The translations under genes were made by a program, and so were the position numbers. The notes under the pieces are model-generated. The model was not told the origin of the DNA, ran no database searches, and saw only the letters and a program-made list of their open reading frames with translations. DNA of 64,000 nucleotides from Spodoptera frugiperda (taxonomy: Eukaryota > Arthropoda > Insecta > Lepidoptera > Noctuidae), in contig NC_064229.1 of NCBI RefSeq assembly GCF_023101765.2, forward strand, positions 9,028,473-9,092,472, given 5' to 3'. Shown here one piece after another: positions 13,507 through 25,539 of the stretch. The first letter of the stretch is position 1. Each line of letters opens with the position of its first letter.

Positions 13507-13545
13507 TGTCAGATGTCAGATGTCAGGTGTCAGGTGTCAGCTAGT
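13507..13545. repeat. short TGTCAG tandem array
   Basis: Five spaced copies of TGTCAG with A/G variation (TGTCAGA to TGTCAGG). Confidence 0.75.
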
Positions 13546-13619
13546 AAACAAGTATCAGCAGGTAAGTTATATCTCATAACTCGTTGACAGTTGCTGTCGA
13601 CGAGTCCCCAGAGGACTTA

Positions 13620-13860
13620 GTATAAGCCGGTAAATGAGTAGACTGATCATCTGATGGTAAGTAATCGCCGCCGTCCATGGACACCCGAAACTCCAGAGAC
13701 GTTACATGTACTTACGTTGCCGGCCTTTTGTGGGTTAGGACTTTAAGGGTTGTTGGAGAATTGGGGATTGGAAAAGGGAGTAATTGACACAACATCAACA
13801 ATCTCACTCACACAATGCAAGCGTTGTTTCACGTCGGTTTTCTGTGAACCGGTAGTAGAA
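13620..13860 (+). repeat. family B repeat
   Basis: TATAAGCCGGTAAATGAGTA through TTGTTTCACGTCGGTTTTCT, then passes straight into a family D MITE. Confidence 0.75.
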
Positions 13861-13864
13861 ACGT

Positions 13865-13978
13865 GAGCGCATATAACGCGCTGATTGGTTGGTTCATTTG
13901 AACCGGCCAATCAGAGTGCAGAACGCGCTCTCGTTTCGATCTCGTTAAACGTAAAGCAAACTTGTACTATGTCCTCTG
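13865..13978. mobile_element. family D palindromic MITE, partial
   Basis: Core GCGCTGATTGG ... CCGGCCAATCAGAG, then ACGTAAAGCAAACTTGTACT. Joined directly to a truncated family B copy. Confidence 0.7.
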
Positions 13979-14249
13979 CTGGAGAAAAATATGCCTTAAG
14001 TGTACCTGCTCGATAGGTGCATCAATTTCAGTAAGGCATAATTTCTCTTTGATTCATTTATGGGTAGCTCGTTTAAGTGTATGTGTTTTTATTGAAACTA
14101 TATTTTTATACCTATATATATAACTATATATATTATTTCAGATAGATAGGCCTTTGCCCTACAGTGGGACTGGCTGAAAATAAATAAATAAATAAATTTC
14201 AGACAGATAATTATGTTACATTGGTTGGAATATTTAGTTCATAGGGTAC

Positions 14250-14455
14250 GTAAGATTTTTTTTTCACTTGATCCACACTAGGTCCCTGTATTTTCTCCTG
14301 TGTCGTGGGTGCGTTTACAAACATACAAGTTCATATACACATGACACCCAGACCCGAAACAACAATTTGTGAATCACACAAACAGTTGCTCTGTACGGGT
14401 CAAATCCACTATCTGTTGCACAGCAGCCAGTTGCCCAGCCCCCGTGGATTCGAAG
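14250..14455 (-). repeat. family F tRNA-derived SINE
   Basis: TTTTCTCCTGTGTCGTGGGT, CAAACATACAAGTTCATA, ATTTGTGAATCACACAAAC and GCACAGCAGCCAGTTGCCC, the complement of the tRNA-like head. Confidence 0.75.
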
Positions 14456-15448
14456 TAAATGGTATACATACTCTTAACCACAGTAATAATTATAAACAGT
14501 CAATGATAACACACAAGACATAACTTTACAAGTAAATAAAATATTCAGCAATAAATGGCCCCGGCCTGTCAACACGAGGTACGATAGCCTTAGATTGTAA
14601 AATAATTAGTAATATCACTACAACCAATTAATTTCCTCCCACGCAACCGTAATCAAAATCAAACATCTCAATTTCAATACGTGTGGGGTTACTAGTGATG
14701 TACCTTTGTAAAGAAATTGCCGGGAATTGTTCAGTTCCGTTATGTTAGCGACTAGTAAAATAACGGCTCCCTCACTGTTTAAAAAAATCCTTTATACAAA
14801 ATTAAAAATCTATTTAGTACGTCAGTTAAATAATGAAAAATATTAGATAAGGGTTTTTTTTATTTTCTCGTATAAAATAACAATTGTAATCCACTCCTGT
14901 GTCCCGTGCCACTCCTGTGGGAGCAAATCCGTCATTTCTACGTATAAAATCAATACCTTAAGTATTTGTATAAAAATCTAAAGTATTTGTTTCCATAAGA
15001 AATTAAAAAAATACGTGTCTGTTTTACTAAAAGACGGACGTTAAAATAAAAATTAGTCATCTATTTAATGTAACCACCGAAAAGTCGGTGTCACTCTTGG
15101 TCTACGGTTTAAAAATCCCACTATCACAATCCCGGGGAAACCCATCACCCCCAACACTAGTGGTTCAATTCCCTGCAAAACTAGAATACAGGCGATATTA
15201 TCAAAGTTGAATTTATTCGCTGCATATTGGAGTGCCGAGTTAATTGCTATGTATCGCCCTGTGAAAGCCTGCTCCATTCGTTTTATAACCACGGGATTAT
15301 TTCTATATTTACCTTATATTTCTTTGGGCGTATGAATCATTTTTGAGTGATTTTTTAAGTGATAGTGATTATGAAATAGCTAACATTTCATAAATAAACG
15401 CTTACGAAAAAGTACTGAGAAATGAGTTTTTCAGGACTGCGTTTCTAT

Positions 15449-15594
15449 CCGGAGCTGTAGACAACGTAACAGGTCACCGGGGCTCCGGCTCAAAGCTCAA
15501 GAAGGAACAGGGTGGTTTTTGGTCAGTAAAAGTCTGACACTCCCTCTCGGCTCCAAGAAGAAGTCATTGGATGAATTTCCCCCCTCAAAAAAAT
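15449..15594 (+). mobile_element. family A element with imperfect target duplication
   Basis: CCGGAGCTGTAGACAACG to an A-rich tail. Flanks GGACTGCGTTTCTAT (15434-15448) and GGACTACGTTTTTGT (15595-15609) match at 12 of 15. Confidence 0.75.
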
Positions 15595-16167
15595 GGACTA
15601 CGTTTTTGTCAGCTACAAAAAACTAAACACATCTTATAAATAGATTATAAATGAATATGTAATGGTATGTAACCTCCAAACTCCAATTTATTAAAAGTTG
15701 TCAATAACCTCTTCCCTCACTGACACAATTTAACACAAAACCCCTCAAGAACAATTCAACCTAAAGTCAAGAAATACAAATTCTCCAACTAATGAATAGC
15801 CACCTAATTAGCTTCACCAAGAATTCACCGACACCGGCACGAACCCGTGACAATCTCACAACGCATCCAATTAGCTACTGGTATAAGGATAAAAAGAGTA
15901 AAAGATTTGTATCGAAAACCGGCGCCGGCGCCGAATGCCGCGTGGAAAACATTGTTGTGAGGTTTTTGTTCAGCTTTGTAAATGGAGTTTGTTCTTACTT
16001 TATACCGTGAGGCAATAGGAAACTTTACATAAGTTTCCTGAAGAGAAGAAATACAAAAACACAGAAAGATTATGAAATAAAAATCTACCATCATCAGCTT
16101 CAATTATTAATAAATTGATCAATACAACAATTAAACTCATAAATATAACAACGAAATTAAAGTATTG

Positions 16168-16455
16168 GTGAGCCATGCTTCGGTACGAATGGGCCGGCTC
16201 GACCGGAGTGACACCACGGCCTCACAGAAAATTTACGTAAAACAACGCTTGCCTTGTGTTTGGTTGTGTGAGTGAGGTTACCGGAAAACCCAATTTAACC
16301 TCCCCAATCTTCCCAATCCCCGATCCCCCAACTACCCTTAAATTCCTAACTCCCAAAAAAACGGCAACGCGCTTGTAACGCCTCTAATGTTTCGGGTGTC
16401 CTATGGGCGGCGGCGATTGCTTATCATTAGGTGATCTGTCTTCTCGTTTATCGAC
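16168..16455 (-). repeat. family B repeat
   Basis: GAGCCATGCTTCGGTACGAA at the left, GATTGCTTATCATTAGGTGA at the right; near full length. Confidence 0.75.
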
Positions 16456-16827
16456 TGTATCTGTTACATTTTCAGTGACATAAAAATACCCAAAAAATTT
16501 ACAAACCACAGGTGTACAAATTGAGGAAGTTTTTAATTTTCTTACGTTTTCAGAATGAAATCGAATTAAAAGTTTAATGGCATTTATGTGTGTGTGTCAA
16601 TCGTCGTAAAAGTGTGGCACTTAATGTCCCTATGTTAATAATAAATTATGTCAAACGAAGCTAGAATTTTTCATCTCGTTTATAGATTTTACGATGGCAT
16701 TAAAGTTTCCTATGGAAAAAATAACTTGGAAATCTTTTAATGAGGTGTTTTCGAATATGAAAGATTTTGTCAAAAACCTTTGAAGATATTTCTTATCACG
16801 AAATATGGAGATGTTAGAAAATCGTCA

Positions 16828-17120
16828 TGCCTTTTATCTCCGAAGGAGTAGCCAGAAAAGTACATTATGGCAGGTAATGCCACTGTGCAATTTACACTCA
16901 CTTTTCACCATTTGTGTTATAAGTCCCATGTAATAGAAGATGGCTGATCTTCTATTACATGGGACTTATTGCCTTATGCTGCACATATATCCAGACTCCG
17001 AGTTATTACTGAGAAATTTACGAAAAAAGCCCAGTATATACTTCGCCCGACCCGGGAATCGAACCTGAGACTCCTAGCCCAGCAGTCGCACTTGCAACCA
17101 CTAGACCAAGGAAGCAGTCG
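16828..17120 (-). repeat. family E SINE containing a perfect fold-back
   Basis: Tail CCTTTTATCTCCGAAGGAG at left, B-box complement GGGAATCGAACC, head CACTAGACCAAGGAAGCAG at right. A perfect inverted repeat occupies 16921-16967 (see findings). Confidence 0.8.
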
Positions 17121-17504
17121 AAACGAAAATTTTACTTAAGTTTTAAGAAAAAGAAGTTTTAGGTGCATTACACGAAGATCGTACTGGAATAAACCAAGTA
17201 TGCTGATAAAGGAATACATTTAATTGCCATACACGATTGTGCGCCGAAGATTTATAGAGAATAAATTATGTTAATATTTATTATTGTATCGCCATTTCAA
17301 TTAACTCTACATCTGAATTGTTTCGTTATTTTACAAGTCTATTTTGAGAATCTTGTTTTACTTCGTGCATTAGCATCTTACATGTTCATCTGTCGATTGT
17401 ATTTAGTGTTTAAGTTTGTTATAATGCAGGCTGCTAGTGTCTGTGTTGTTTGAGTGACTAGTTATAGCTTTGTAGTGTGTATGAAGAAGGAGAGTTTCCA
17501 AGTG

Positions 17505-17768
17505 TGGGACAGCCATACTTTGGCACGAATGGGTCGGCTCAACCAGAGTGATACCACGGCCTCACAGAAAACAGACGTGAAACAACGCTTGCGTTTTGTG
17601 TGTGAGGTTACCGGATGCCCAATTACCCCCCTTCCCAATCTCCGATTCTCCACCAACCCTTAAACACCTAACCCCCAAAAGGCCGGTAACCCACTTGTAA
17701 CGCCTCTGGTATTTCGGATGTCCATGAGCAGCGGTGATTGCTTAACCTCAGGTGGTCTGTCTGCTGAG
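17505..17768 (-). repeat. family B repeat
   Basis: GTGTGGGACAGCCATACTTT ... AGGCCGGTAACCCACTTG ... GGTGATTGCTTAACCTCAGG. With the copy at 17862 it forms an inverted pair. Confidence 0.75.
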
Positions 17769-17782
17769 GGTAATCTCCTTAA

Positions 17783-17862
17783 TTATCGTTTTCGAAAACG
17801 TTACGTGAGTAAGCCAATAACATAATAATTAATTTAGTATGTCTAACGAAAGTAACAGTAAT
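17783..17862. mobile_element. family C MITE end, reverse orientation
   Basis: GTTACGTGAGTAAGCCAATAAC, cut here to ACGTGAGTAAGCCAATAAC, then AATTTAGTATGTCTAACG. Sandwiched between two oppositely oriented family B copies. Confidence 0.65.
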
Positions 17863-17863
17863 C

Positions 17864-17894
<31 letters not shown>

Positions 17895-18203
17895 TGGGAC
17901 TTGCCGGTAATCGAGCAGACGTATTACCTGATGGTAAGCAATCGCCGCCGCCCATGGACACTTGAAACACCAGAGGCTTTACAAGTGCGTTACCGGCTTT
18001 TTGGGAGTTAGGAATTTAAGGGTTGTTGTTCGGGAATGGGGATGGGGAAGATTGGGAAGGGGGAATTGGGCCTCCGGTAACCTCACTCACACAACGAAAC
18101 ACAACGCAAGCGTTGTTTCACGTCGGTTTTCTGTGAGGCCGTGGTATTACTCCGGTCGAGCCGGCCCATTCGTGCCGAAGCATGGCTCTCCCACACTTAA
18201 AAA
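17862..18203 (+). repeat. family B repeat, near full length, with long T run
   Basis: A T run (17869-17893) precedes ATGGGACTTGCCGGTAATCG; the right end is GAAGCATGGCTCTCCCACAC. Confidence 0.8.
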
Positions 18204-19204
18204 AACTACGAAATACTTCAGTATTGAAAAGCAAAATTGGTATTACTTTAGTTTTTTTACTTAAGGCAGATATGGAAGAGAATACTATTAGGCTATTACT
18301 ATACACCGAGCACAGAGGTTTAGGGAATAGAGAGTAGAGTTCCCTAACAAAAGGTGGATCCTCCGGATGACTTAAACTCCATCCACTATTACTATGATTA
18401 CTTCGAAAATGGGAATCGAAAACGTGCTTTTGGTCATGTCATGTTAAACTTGAACTTGTAAGCTTACAACATGTACAACACATCGCTTGAAACGAAACAA
18501 TGGACAACAATGAATGAATCTGTAAGTACTCGGACGGATTCGAACTTTTGACCTTTAGTTGTTTCTCTGCACAATGTAAAGTAAAACAGTATGACGGACA
18601 GACTTACAAGTTCTATTGTGTATGAACATAATGTACACAGATCTGACTTATTTTAAACTTTTTGGATTCGGTTGTGGCTTGCCTTTTTTTGATGACAGGG
18701 AAACCTTCCAAAGGCGCCTAGATTGTGAAGAGTAAGACTAGGAAGTATGGGATTTTAACCTCACTAAAACCACGCCGATGCCCTGCTCTAGAGCCCGCGA
18801 AGATAATTTAGACACCACTGACAAACAGTAAAGCATCGTCAGGAAACCTGGGCTTATAATTCCTAATTATAAGTTTGAAATCGCCGACTCGCATTGAGCA
18901 AACATGGTGATTAATGCTCAAACCTTCTCCGTGTGAGAAAAAGCCTTTGGTCAGCAGTAGCCGCTTATAGGCTGGTAATGTGTAAGTAAACTCCAATCCA
19001 CATTAACAATGAATGTACCCATCTCAGAAATCGTACCGCAACCAATAACAAAGTCATACAAAGTACCTAAGTACTACTCGTCCATATTGCTCTTATTTGC
19101 TGTCAGTTAATGAAACGGATGTGAAACAATTTCGTCCCATTACTCTTATGGGGATGTTCACTTGACTAATCAATACTAATAACTTAAAATCAAACTGGGG
19201 ACTT

Positions 19205-19357
19205 AATATGAGCTTGTTTTACGTTTCACGAGATCGAAACGATAGCTCGTTCGGCGCTCTGATTGGTTGTTTTATTCAAGCCGGCCAATCAGAGCGCTGA
19301 ACTCACTCTTGTTGAGTTTTGGTTCAACATAAAGCAAACATATACTAAGGGTACTGT
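19205..19357. mobile_element. family D palindromic MITE
   Basis: GGCGCTCTGATTGG and CCAATCAGAGCGC form the inner arms; the outer end is AAGCAAACATATACTAAGGG. It inserted in otherwise unannotated DNA. Confidence 0.75.
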
Positions 19358-21124
19358 ATTACAAGGTTCTCAGTTCGTACTTAGGATTAGGCAAAATTGA
19401 AATTTAATTAAGCGTTTGCACTGTTGACTGATTTACTGTTTAATAAAACAGGTATAACATAAAATGTTAGGTAAATATCAATAAACAATACAAAAACTTA
19501 AAAAAAGGAACTGCCTTTTACGTAAAAGAACCTTTTCCTACGTCTGAAAAGTACTATGCTGAAAACCGCATCAAAAATCGGTTCAGCCAAACGCGAGATA
19601 ATCGCGCACAAACACTTCTTTTTTAATTTGAAAAAAAAATCAAATCAGGAAATCTAAATCACATTTCAAATTATAACCTAATTACTAACTAAAACTGACT
19701 GCACCGCATGACTAAGAATTAATTTTATGCATTCAATTATTTGAGAAGACACTTTGTTATTTATTGCATTTGTCTTGTATTTGATTCGTCGACAGTATTT
19801 AAATATTTCACTTATTTACAGCACAGACATCTAATGAGCTGAAGTCTTTGTCATTACCAAAGAAAATGACAAAACTGTACACCATCTAATATATTCTGAC
19901 CTCTCAAGGTGGCGCCACTGTCAGAGATAATCCAGTCATTGCATCCTAGTTCCAAAATCTGCCACAGATCAAGTTATGGCGGTTGACATAAGTATGGAAG
20001 CAAGAGTTACGATAGCTATTTTAATTCAGAATTTCAAGTCTCATTTGAGCAAAACGATCGAGAGTTTACGGTTTATTAAAATAAATAATATTATTAATGA
20101 AAGGTGGTATGATTATAAATTGAACTGGTAGACATGCTGACTAATAAATACATCGCCTTGGATGAGATATTTTAAGATTATCGACATACATTTTCAAGTA
20201 AGAACTGTAAAGCAATCCACTAAAACTGAAACATTAACACTAAAAGTATCTACTAAGGATTTATTACATTTGATTGGTAGACGTTTGACAGTTATCTGGC
20301 CTGGTGGTAAGTGATAATGCTGCCCATGATAGAGCACGTATGCCCATCGGGCTTTGAAGACACCCAGGTTATAGCCATCAAGAAACACAGACAGCAAAGA
20401 ATTCCACTGCTTAGCAGTTCGCTCAAGGAAGCTTGAAGTGAAGCGCTTCGTACAAGTTCAGTAGTAGTAAGTTAAGGCAGGATATTTACCATGAAGCAGT
20501 GGCGCTTCGCCGATTGTCTTGTAGTTCGATGATGGAAAGGACTAGGGGGAATCAAGTTGTGCAATTCGTACGTACGTAGTATAGGTTCATTAATAATAAC
20601 TGAAACTAGAAGCCAAAAGAAAGAAACAAAAATAATATATTTACATAACAAAATAATTAACATAGCAAAAAAAAATAATCACACATAGTTACACAGTTAC
20701 TCAACTACAATTGTTAAGTCATAACCTAACTATGTACACTTAAAACTAAACACTTAATAAACCAAGAAATTCCCGCTAAAAATGCAGTCAGCCATCTTGA
20801 AACCGCATTATTACGCGCCATTTTTTGATGTCATTAAACGCGGCAAAATTGCGCGCGTTACCCATTTGAACATCTAGGTGGGAATCTCGGAATGTATTTG
20901 TGAATTACTTATTTCCTGTAATCCTCGTTGAATGGACCGCCTTAGAACTAAGTAATTACCTTTAGAAGTGGCTGTGTTTAGTGCAATTGTGGGGCTCTAA
21001 TAAGGAACCGTGTATTCGCGGTATTTTAGAAATGTCTCGGTTTATAGTTCCGGTAGTTGTCTGTGTTGTATTCATTGGGTGAAGATTGAAGATTATAATT
21101 TTTGTCACGCACGCCACGCAACGT

Positions 21125-21245
21125 CACGCCTTTTATCCCCGAAGGGGTAGGCAGAGGTGCTCATTACGATACGTAATGCCGCTATACAATGTACACCCAC
21201 TTTTCACCATTAGTGTTGTAAGTCCCATGTAATAGGGGGTGAGGC
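21125..21245 (-). repeat. family E SINE, 3' half
   Basis: CCTTTTATCCCCGAAGGGGT to AAGTCCCATGTAATAGGGGG. Confidence 0.7.
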
Positions 21246-21411
21246 TATTGCCATATTTTAATTTATGTACACTCACCATTTTTAAATGTGTAATGAAAAA
21301 CTATCAATCGTTCATTAACAATTGACGATATTTTCAAACAAGAAACGACTTCTGTGTACCTACTACCTAATGTTACAAATAAAACAATTTTATTTAATTT
21401 AAAAAAAAAGA

Positions 21412-21805
21412 AACGTTTCCCCCACACTAGGATTTTCTCCTGTGTTGTAAGTCAATTTACAAACATACAAGTTCACATGGACATGACACCCAGACCCAAA
21501 ATAACAACTTGTGGATCACACAAAGAGTAGTTCCGTGCCGGAATCGTACCTTCTACCCGTTCAAATCAAACCAAATCACTTTAATGCACCTATATTGTTG
21601 TAGTGTGGTCTACAATTTTAATACAGTCATCATCATCATCATATCAGCCACAAGACGTCCACTGCTGAACATAGGCCTCCCCCAATGACTTTCAGATAGG
21701 CAGGTTGGAAGCGACCTGCATCCAGCATTTAATACAGCAGTATGACCCAACTATTGAACGTTGCACGGCAGCCATTTGCCCAGCCACCGCACCAACCGTG
21801 CAGTC
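21412..21805 (-). repeat. family F SINE interrupted by an RTE tail
   Basis: AGGATTTTCTCCTGTGTTGT through GTGGATCACACAAAGAGTAG, interrupted at 21627-21727, then GGCAGCCATTTGCCCAGCC and CACCAACCGTGCAGTC. Confidence 0.8.
21627..21727 (-). mobile_element. RTE-type LINE 3' end with 10-bp duplication
   Basis: Complement reads GCTGGATGCAGGTCGC ... GGGGGAGGCCTATGTTCAGC, then the ORF end and a TGATGA tail. TTTAATACAG flanks it (21617-21626, 21728-21737). Related short pieces lie at 14146-14176 and 57845-57905. Confidence 0.82.
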
Positions 21806-22545
21806 AGATTTAACGACACGCTTTTAATTTGATTTAAACCTAACGTTTTGTAAAAGATATTTTGTTCGTGACTGTACATACGTATGTTTTGGTTCCCAAT
21901 CATACTTCTATAACCATTTATACTGGTAGAAAGCAATTCAAATCCAATCAAAATTCACAAACAAAATAATAAACTTTTTTAAAGCAATCGGCTAAAGAAA
22001 GGAAAAACAATATTTTTCGGAGATGGATATCAATCAAAAAAATCACTTTTATTTATGTTTATTTCATTAAGTACGCACCTAAACTTCACTCCATGATCGA
22101 ATGTTTACAAGAATCGAACCCACTATCAAGAGCATTGGAAAATATACAAAAGGAAAGCACTTTGCTCACTTTTTATTTTTAACCATTCTCTTAGAACAGT
22201 GGATTTTGAATTCTATTTTATAGTGTGTTAAGGTTGAATTTGGTTTATTATGTTTGGTTACTGTTTAGAACATTTCAAATTCAAGGTAAAGATCTTTTTA
22301 AACCATAATTTTACACTTATTTACTGCTGTAATAGACTGCTTTGTGTAATATGTAGGTGTATGATTGTTCTGCGTTCGATTCCTAGCTTAGAACGGATGA
22401 CTAGCCACTTTTTTTTTAATTTACTACTTGTGGAACTAGTTGGCCATCCACGTTAAACTTTTAAACTTCATTTGTCTTTTATTTCAATAATTGAACAATT
22501 ATTATGTATCTTGAGATTGGTCATCAATCCTCATTGTCTCTTTCT

Positions 22546-22590
22546 CTATCTATCTATCTACCCCTCTCTCTCTCTCTCTCTCTCTTCTCT
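22546..22590. repeat. TATC then TC microsatellite
   Basis: About four TATC units followed by about twelve CT units. Confidence 0.85.
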
Positions 22591-22677
22591 CCTGCGTTGC
22601 GGCTTGCGTGAGTATCGATAAGTGGTATCCACTATAAACTATCTTATAAAAAAACCCACTAGACTGAGAAGACACTG

Positions 22678-22840
22678 ATCCGAAGCTGCGGACGACCACA
22701 CGGGTTACTGGGGCTCGGCTCAAAGCAGGAATAGGAACGGGGCTGTGTCTAGTCAGTAAGAGTCTACACTACCTCTAGCCTCACCCAGAGCAAGAGAAGT
22801 CAATTGGATGATGATGATTTCCTTACTTCTTCGAAAAAAA
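22678..22840 (+). repeat. family A repeat
   Basis: CCGAAGCTGCGGACGACC, GCTCAAAGCAGGAATAGG and GTCAGTAAGAGTCTACAC; A-rich end. Confidence 0.7.
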
Positions 22841-23221
22841 AACTGAGAAGACAGTAATAATTATGAATGAATAGTAAAAACAATAAATCCCAAAACATCT
22901 TCATAATTAGCACGTCTTCAAATCTCGAATCTCTTCATTTTTGCCGCTGATCACCAATAAATTACATTAAACCGACTTCGTATACTAATAAAATAATTTT
23001 CCGTCGCTCTGTATGTCACACGGTTAAGTTTAAATCATCACGATTTATAGATATATTTCGGACATAAGTAGGTGTAAATATAACCGACGCCATTTTGATT
23101 TTAAACGTGTGATCATGCTAATTAGTTGATTTTTGTAGCACCGTAGCACGCATCGTGTAGAGTTTGATTCTAGGGTCGGCTAAAATGATATGAGGTTCTT
23201 TTCGGACATTTTTTTCGTGTT

Positions 23222-23463
23222 ATATGTCCGCCCATGGACACTTGAAACATCAGAGGTGTTATAAGTGCGTTGCCGGCTTTGGGGGGGGGGGGGGTTAGGG
23301 GTTGTTGAATCGGGGATTGAAAAGATTGGGAAGTTGAGTAATTGGTCCTCCAGTAACCTCACTCACACATCGAAACACAACGCAAGCGTTGATTCACGTC
23401 GGTTTTCTGTGAGGCCGTGAGCCGGCCGGCCCATTCGTGCCGAAGTATGGCTCTCCCACACTT
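23222..23463 (+). repeat. family B repeat with G14 run
   Basis: CCGCCCATGGACACTTGAAA, a run of 14 G at 23281-23294 in the normally short G tract, right end AAGTATGGCTCTCCCACACT. Confidence 0.75.
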
Positions 23464-23572
23464 TGGTCAGAAAGCCCATCAAGCACGATTACCTCACCTT
23501 GTCGGAAGATCCTACTTTTCTTAGGTAACTTTACTCACTGTTCCCTAAACGTATATAGTAATTATTATCTGC

Positions 23573-23822
23573 TAGGTAAGCAGAGGTGCACATTACCACT
23601 GTACAATGTACATCCACTTTTCACCATTTGTGATATAAGTCCCATGTAATAGGTGGTGAGCTTATTGCAATATACTGGGCACAATTCCAGACTCCTTGCT
23701 CCGTGTTAGTAGTGAGAAATTTTCGAAAAACCGAGAAATACCCAGTTTTACTTTGCCCAAACCCAGGAATCGAACCCGAGATTTCTTGTCCGGTAGTCAT
23801 GTTTGCGAGCACTCGACCAACC
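23573..23822 (-). repeat. family E SINE
   Basis: GGTAAGCAGAGGTGCACATT at left; CAGGAATCGAACCCGAG (B-box) and GCGAGCACTCGACCAACCAG (head) at right. Confidence 0.75.
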
Positions 23823-23890
23823 AGTCAGTCAATAACTTTAACACAGTAATTACCCAAATAATCAGTGACGCCCGATAACAATTACATTAA

Positions 23891-24803
23891 GGCCGCGTTT
23901 CCATTGAAGCGGAGCGGGGCGGAGAAGAGCTTAGCGGTGCACGAATTGACCAATCACTATGCTCGAAATCTCCGCTCCGCTTCAATGGAATCAGCATGAG
24001 CGGGGCAGAGCAGAGCTGAGCGGATATTAATAAAAATATACGAGTATAGCGAGACGATGCGGTGCGGAGGGCAGCGGGGCGGTGCTATGCGGAGGACAGC
24101 GGGGCGGTGCGGAGCAGCGCGGTGCAGTACTGTACTGTACTTAAGACAAGGATAGTGACACTAACACGACGCCAATGCTAACGTGTGACAGAGACATATA
24201 ATCGAGTACCGAGTATTGTCGAATAAGCACGAAGATTCACGAAGTAACCAAAAAGGGATGTCCAAGTAGCGTGCGTGAGGGTGTTGTTTATCGATTTTCT
24301 TAAAATCGATTACTACGAAACAAATTACTTATCAAACAAAAATATATTTATTTTCAATGTTATATTGATGTTTTAAATTTTCTTAAACAGTCGTTACTCA
24401 AATAGTCGTTAATGATAATTGATATTCAAGTAAATCATAACTTTCAATTGAGAAAATACTTTCTTTTAGTTTTATTTTCATGTCGAAATATCGTTTATAA
24501 AATTAACTATATTTGTAAATCTTATTTAGTTTAATATATCATATAAAAAAACAATAAACTCTAAATGAAAATATCGATTGCGATATTTGATCGATAAAGG
24601 GTCTATTGTATTTAGACATGGTCAATCTCTCAATATGATTCCAAAAGTATGCTCCGCTCCGCCTCACTCCACTCCGCTGACCATTTTTCACCGCTCTTCT
24701 CCGCCCCTCTCCGCCCAGCTCCGCGTCAGTGGAAACACTGACAACTTTTCACCGCTCTTCACCGCTCTTCTCCGCCCCGCTCCGCGTCAATGGAAACGCG
24801 GCC
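23891..24803. mobile_element. 913-bp TIR element with GC-rich ends (TAA duplication)
   Basis: Ends GGCCGCGTTTCCATTGAAGC and GTCAATGGAAACGCGGCC, followed by GGAGCGGGGCGGAGAAGAG-type arms. Flanked by TAA at 23888-23890 and 24804-24806. The outer part carries many GCGGAGCGG/GCGGTGC units and the centre is AT-rich without an ORF. Probably a non-autonomous PIF/Harbinger-type element. Confidence 0.82.
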
Positions 24804-25254
24804 TAACTGTGGACAGTGACGTCATCTTAATTAGGCAGTTTCCATTTTATTTATATTCAACCTGCAGTTAGCAACGACGGACTGCGCCGTGGAGTGGCGA
24901 AGGAATGAAAGGACTTTGGATGTGGCAATTAAAATTTCTAGATAGATCTGATATTAAGTTAATGTTTGATGATTTGACTGCAGGTTTTGTAATGTTTTTA
25001 ACTTTTTCCATTACAGGATAAAGTGTAACAAAAGTTTTATTTTGTCGCAATGCAAAACATAAGAAAATTCAGAGAGCATCGAAGCGACTATGGTTTATTA
25101 CTGGATTATGGACTATGTTTTACAAACATTAGCAAGGCTACTTTTGTAGAGTGCTAGATTGTATAGATTTCTAAAGATTTTCAGATTTCAATTTTGTTAT
25201 ACATCAATGTAATTGAAAAATTCCAATAAACCATCAAAATTTAATAAAAGCGTC

Positions 25255-25420
25255 CAATGCCTCCTCCACCCCTTCCTCGATGCGTGTCACGTCACAGGAA
25301 GTTTACGAGTCACGCTCGCAGTTTCCTCGTTCGCAGGATGTTTTGCTGCGCGCGCGCAACCCGCTGGACGTCGCCGCGCTATTTCTGATTTATGTGTGTC
25401 GTAGCTGTTTGATGGATGAG
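25255..25420. other. GC-rich island, no recognised gene
   Basis: Contains GCTGCGCGCGCGCAACCCGC and GACGTCGCCGCGC in otherwise AT-rich DNA. Short frames on the plus strand have no known domain. It could be a promoter or first exon of a gene not otherwise visible, or repeat-derived. Confidence 0.3.
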
Positions 25421-25539
25421 TGCAACTTCATTGGGAAATTTTGCGCTCTATGGCTATGCTATGGTGGTTAGGAGGTGAATGGAGTAGTAGGTAAATTTGG
25501 AGGAATGTGACAAATTCTGACGAAGATGGATGGCAGCCG

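Noticed and set aside
14146..14190. AAAT repeats next to CCTTTGCCCTACAGTGGGAC as a gene end
   Set aside because: The phrase matches the 3' end of RTE-type LINEs in moths, so this is a short retrotransposon remnant.
17869..17893. Long T run as a possible terminator
   Set aside because: It is the A/T-rich end of a family B repeat, not linked to any gene.
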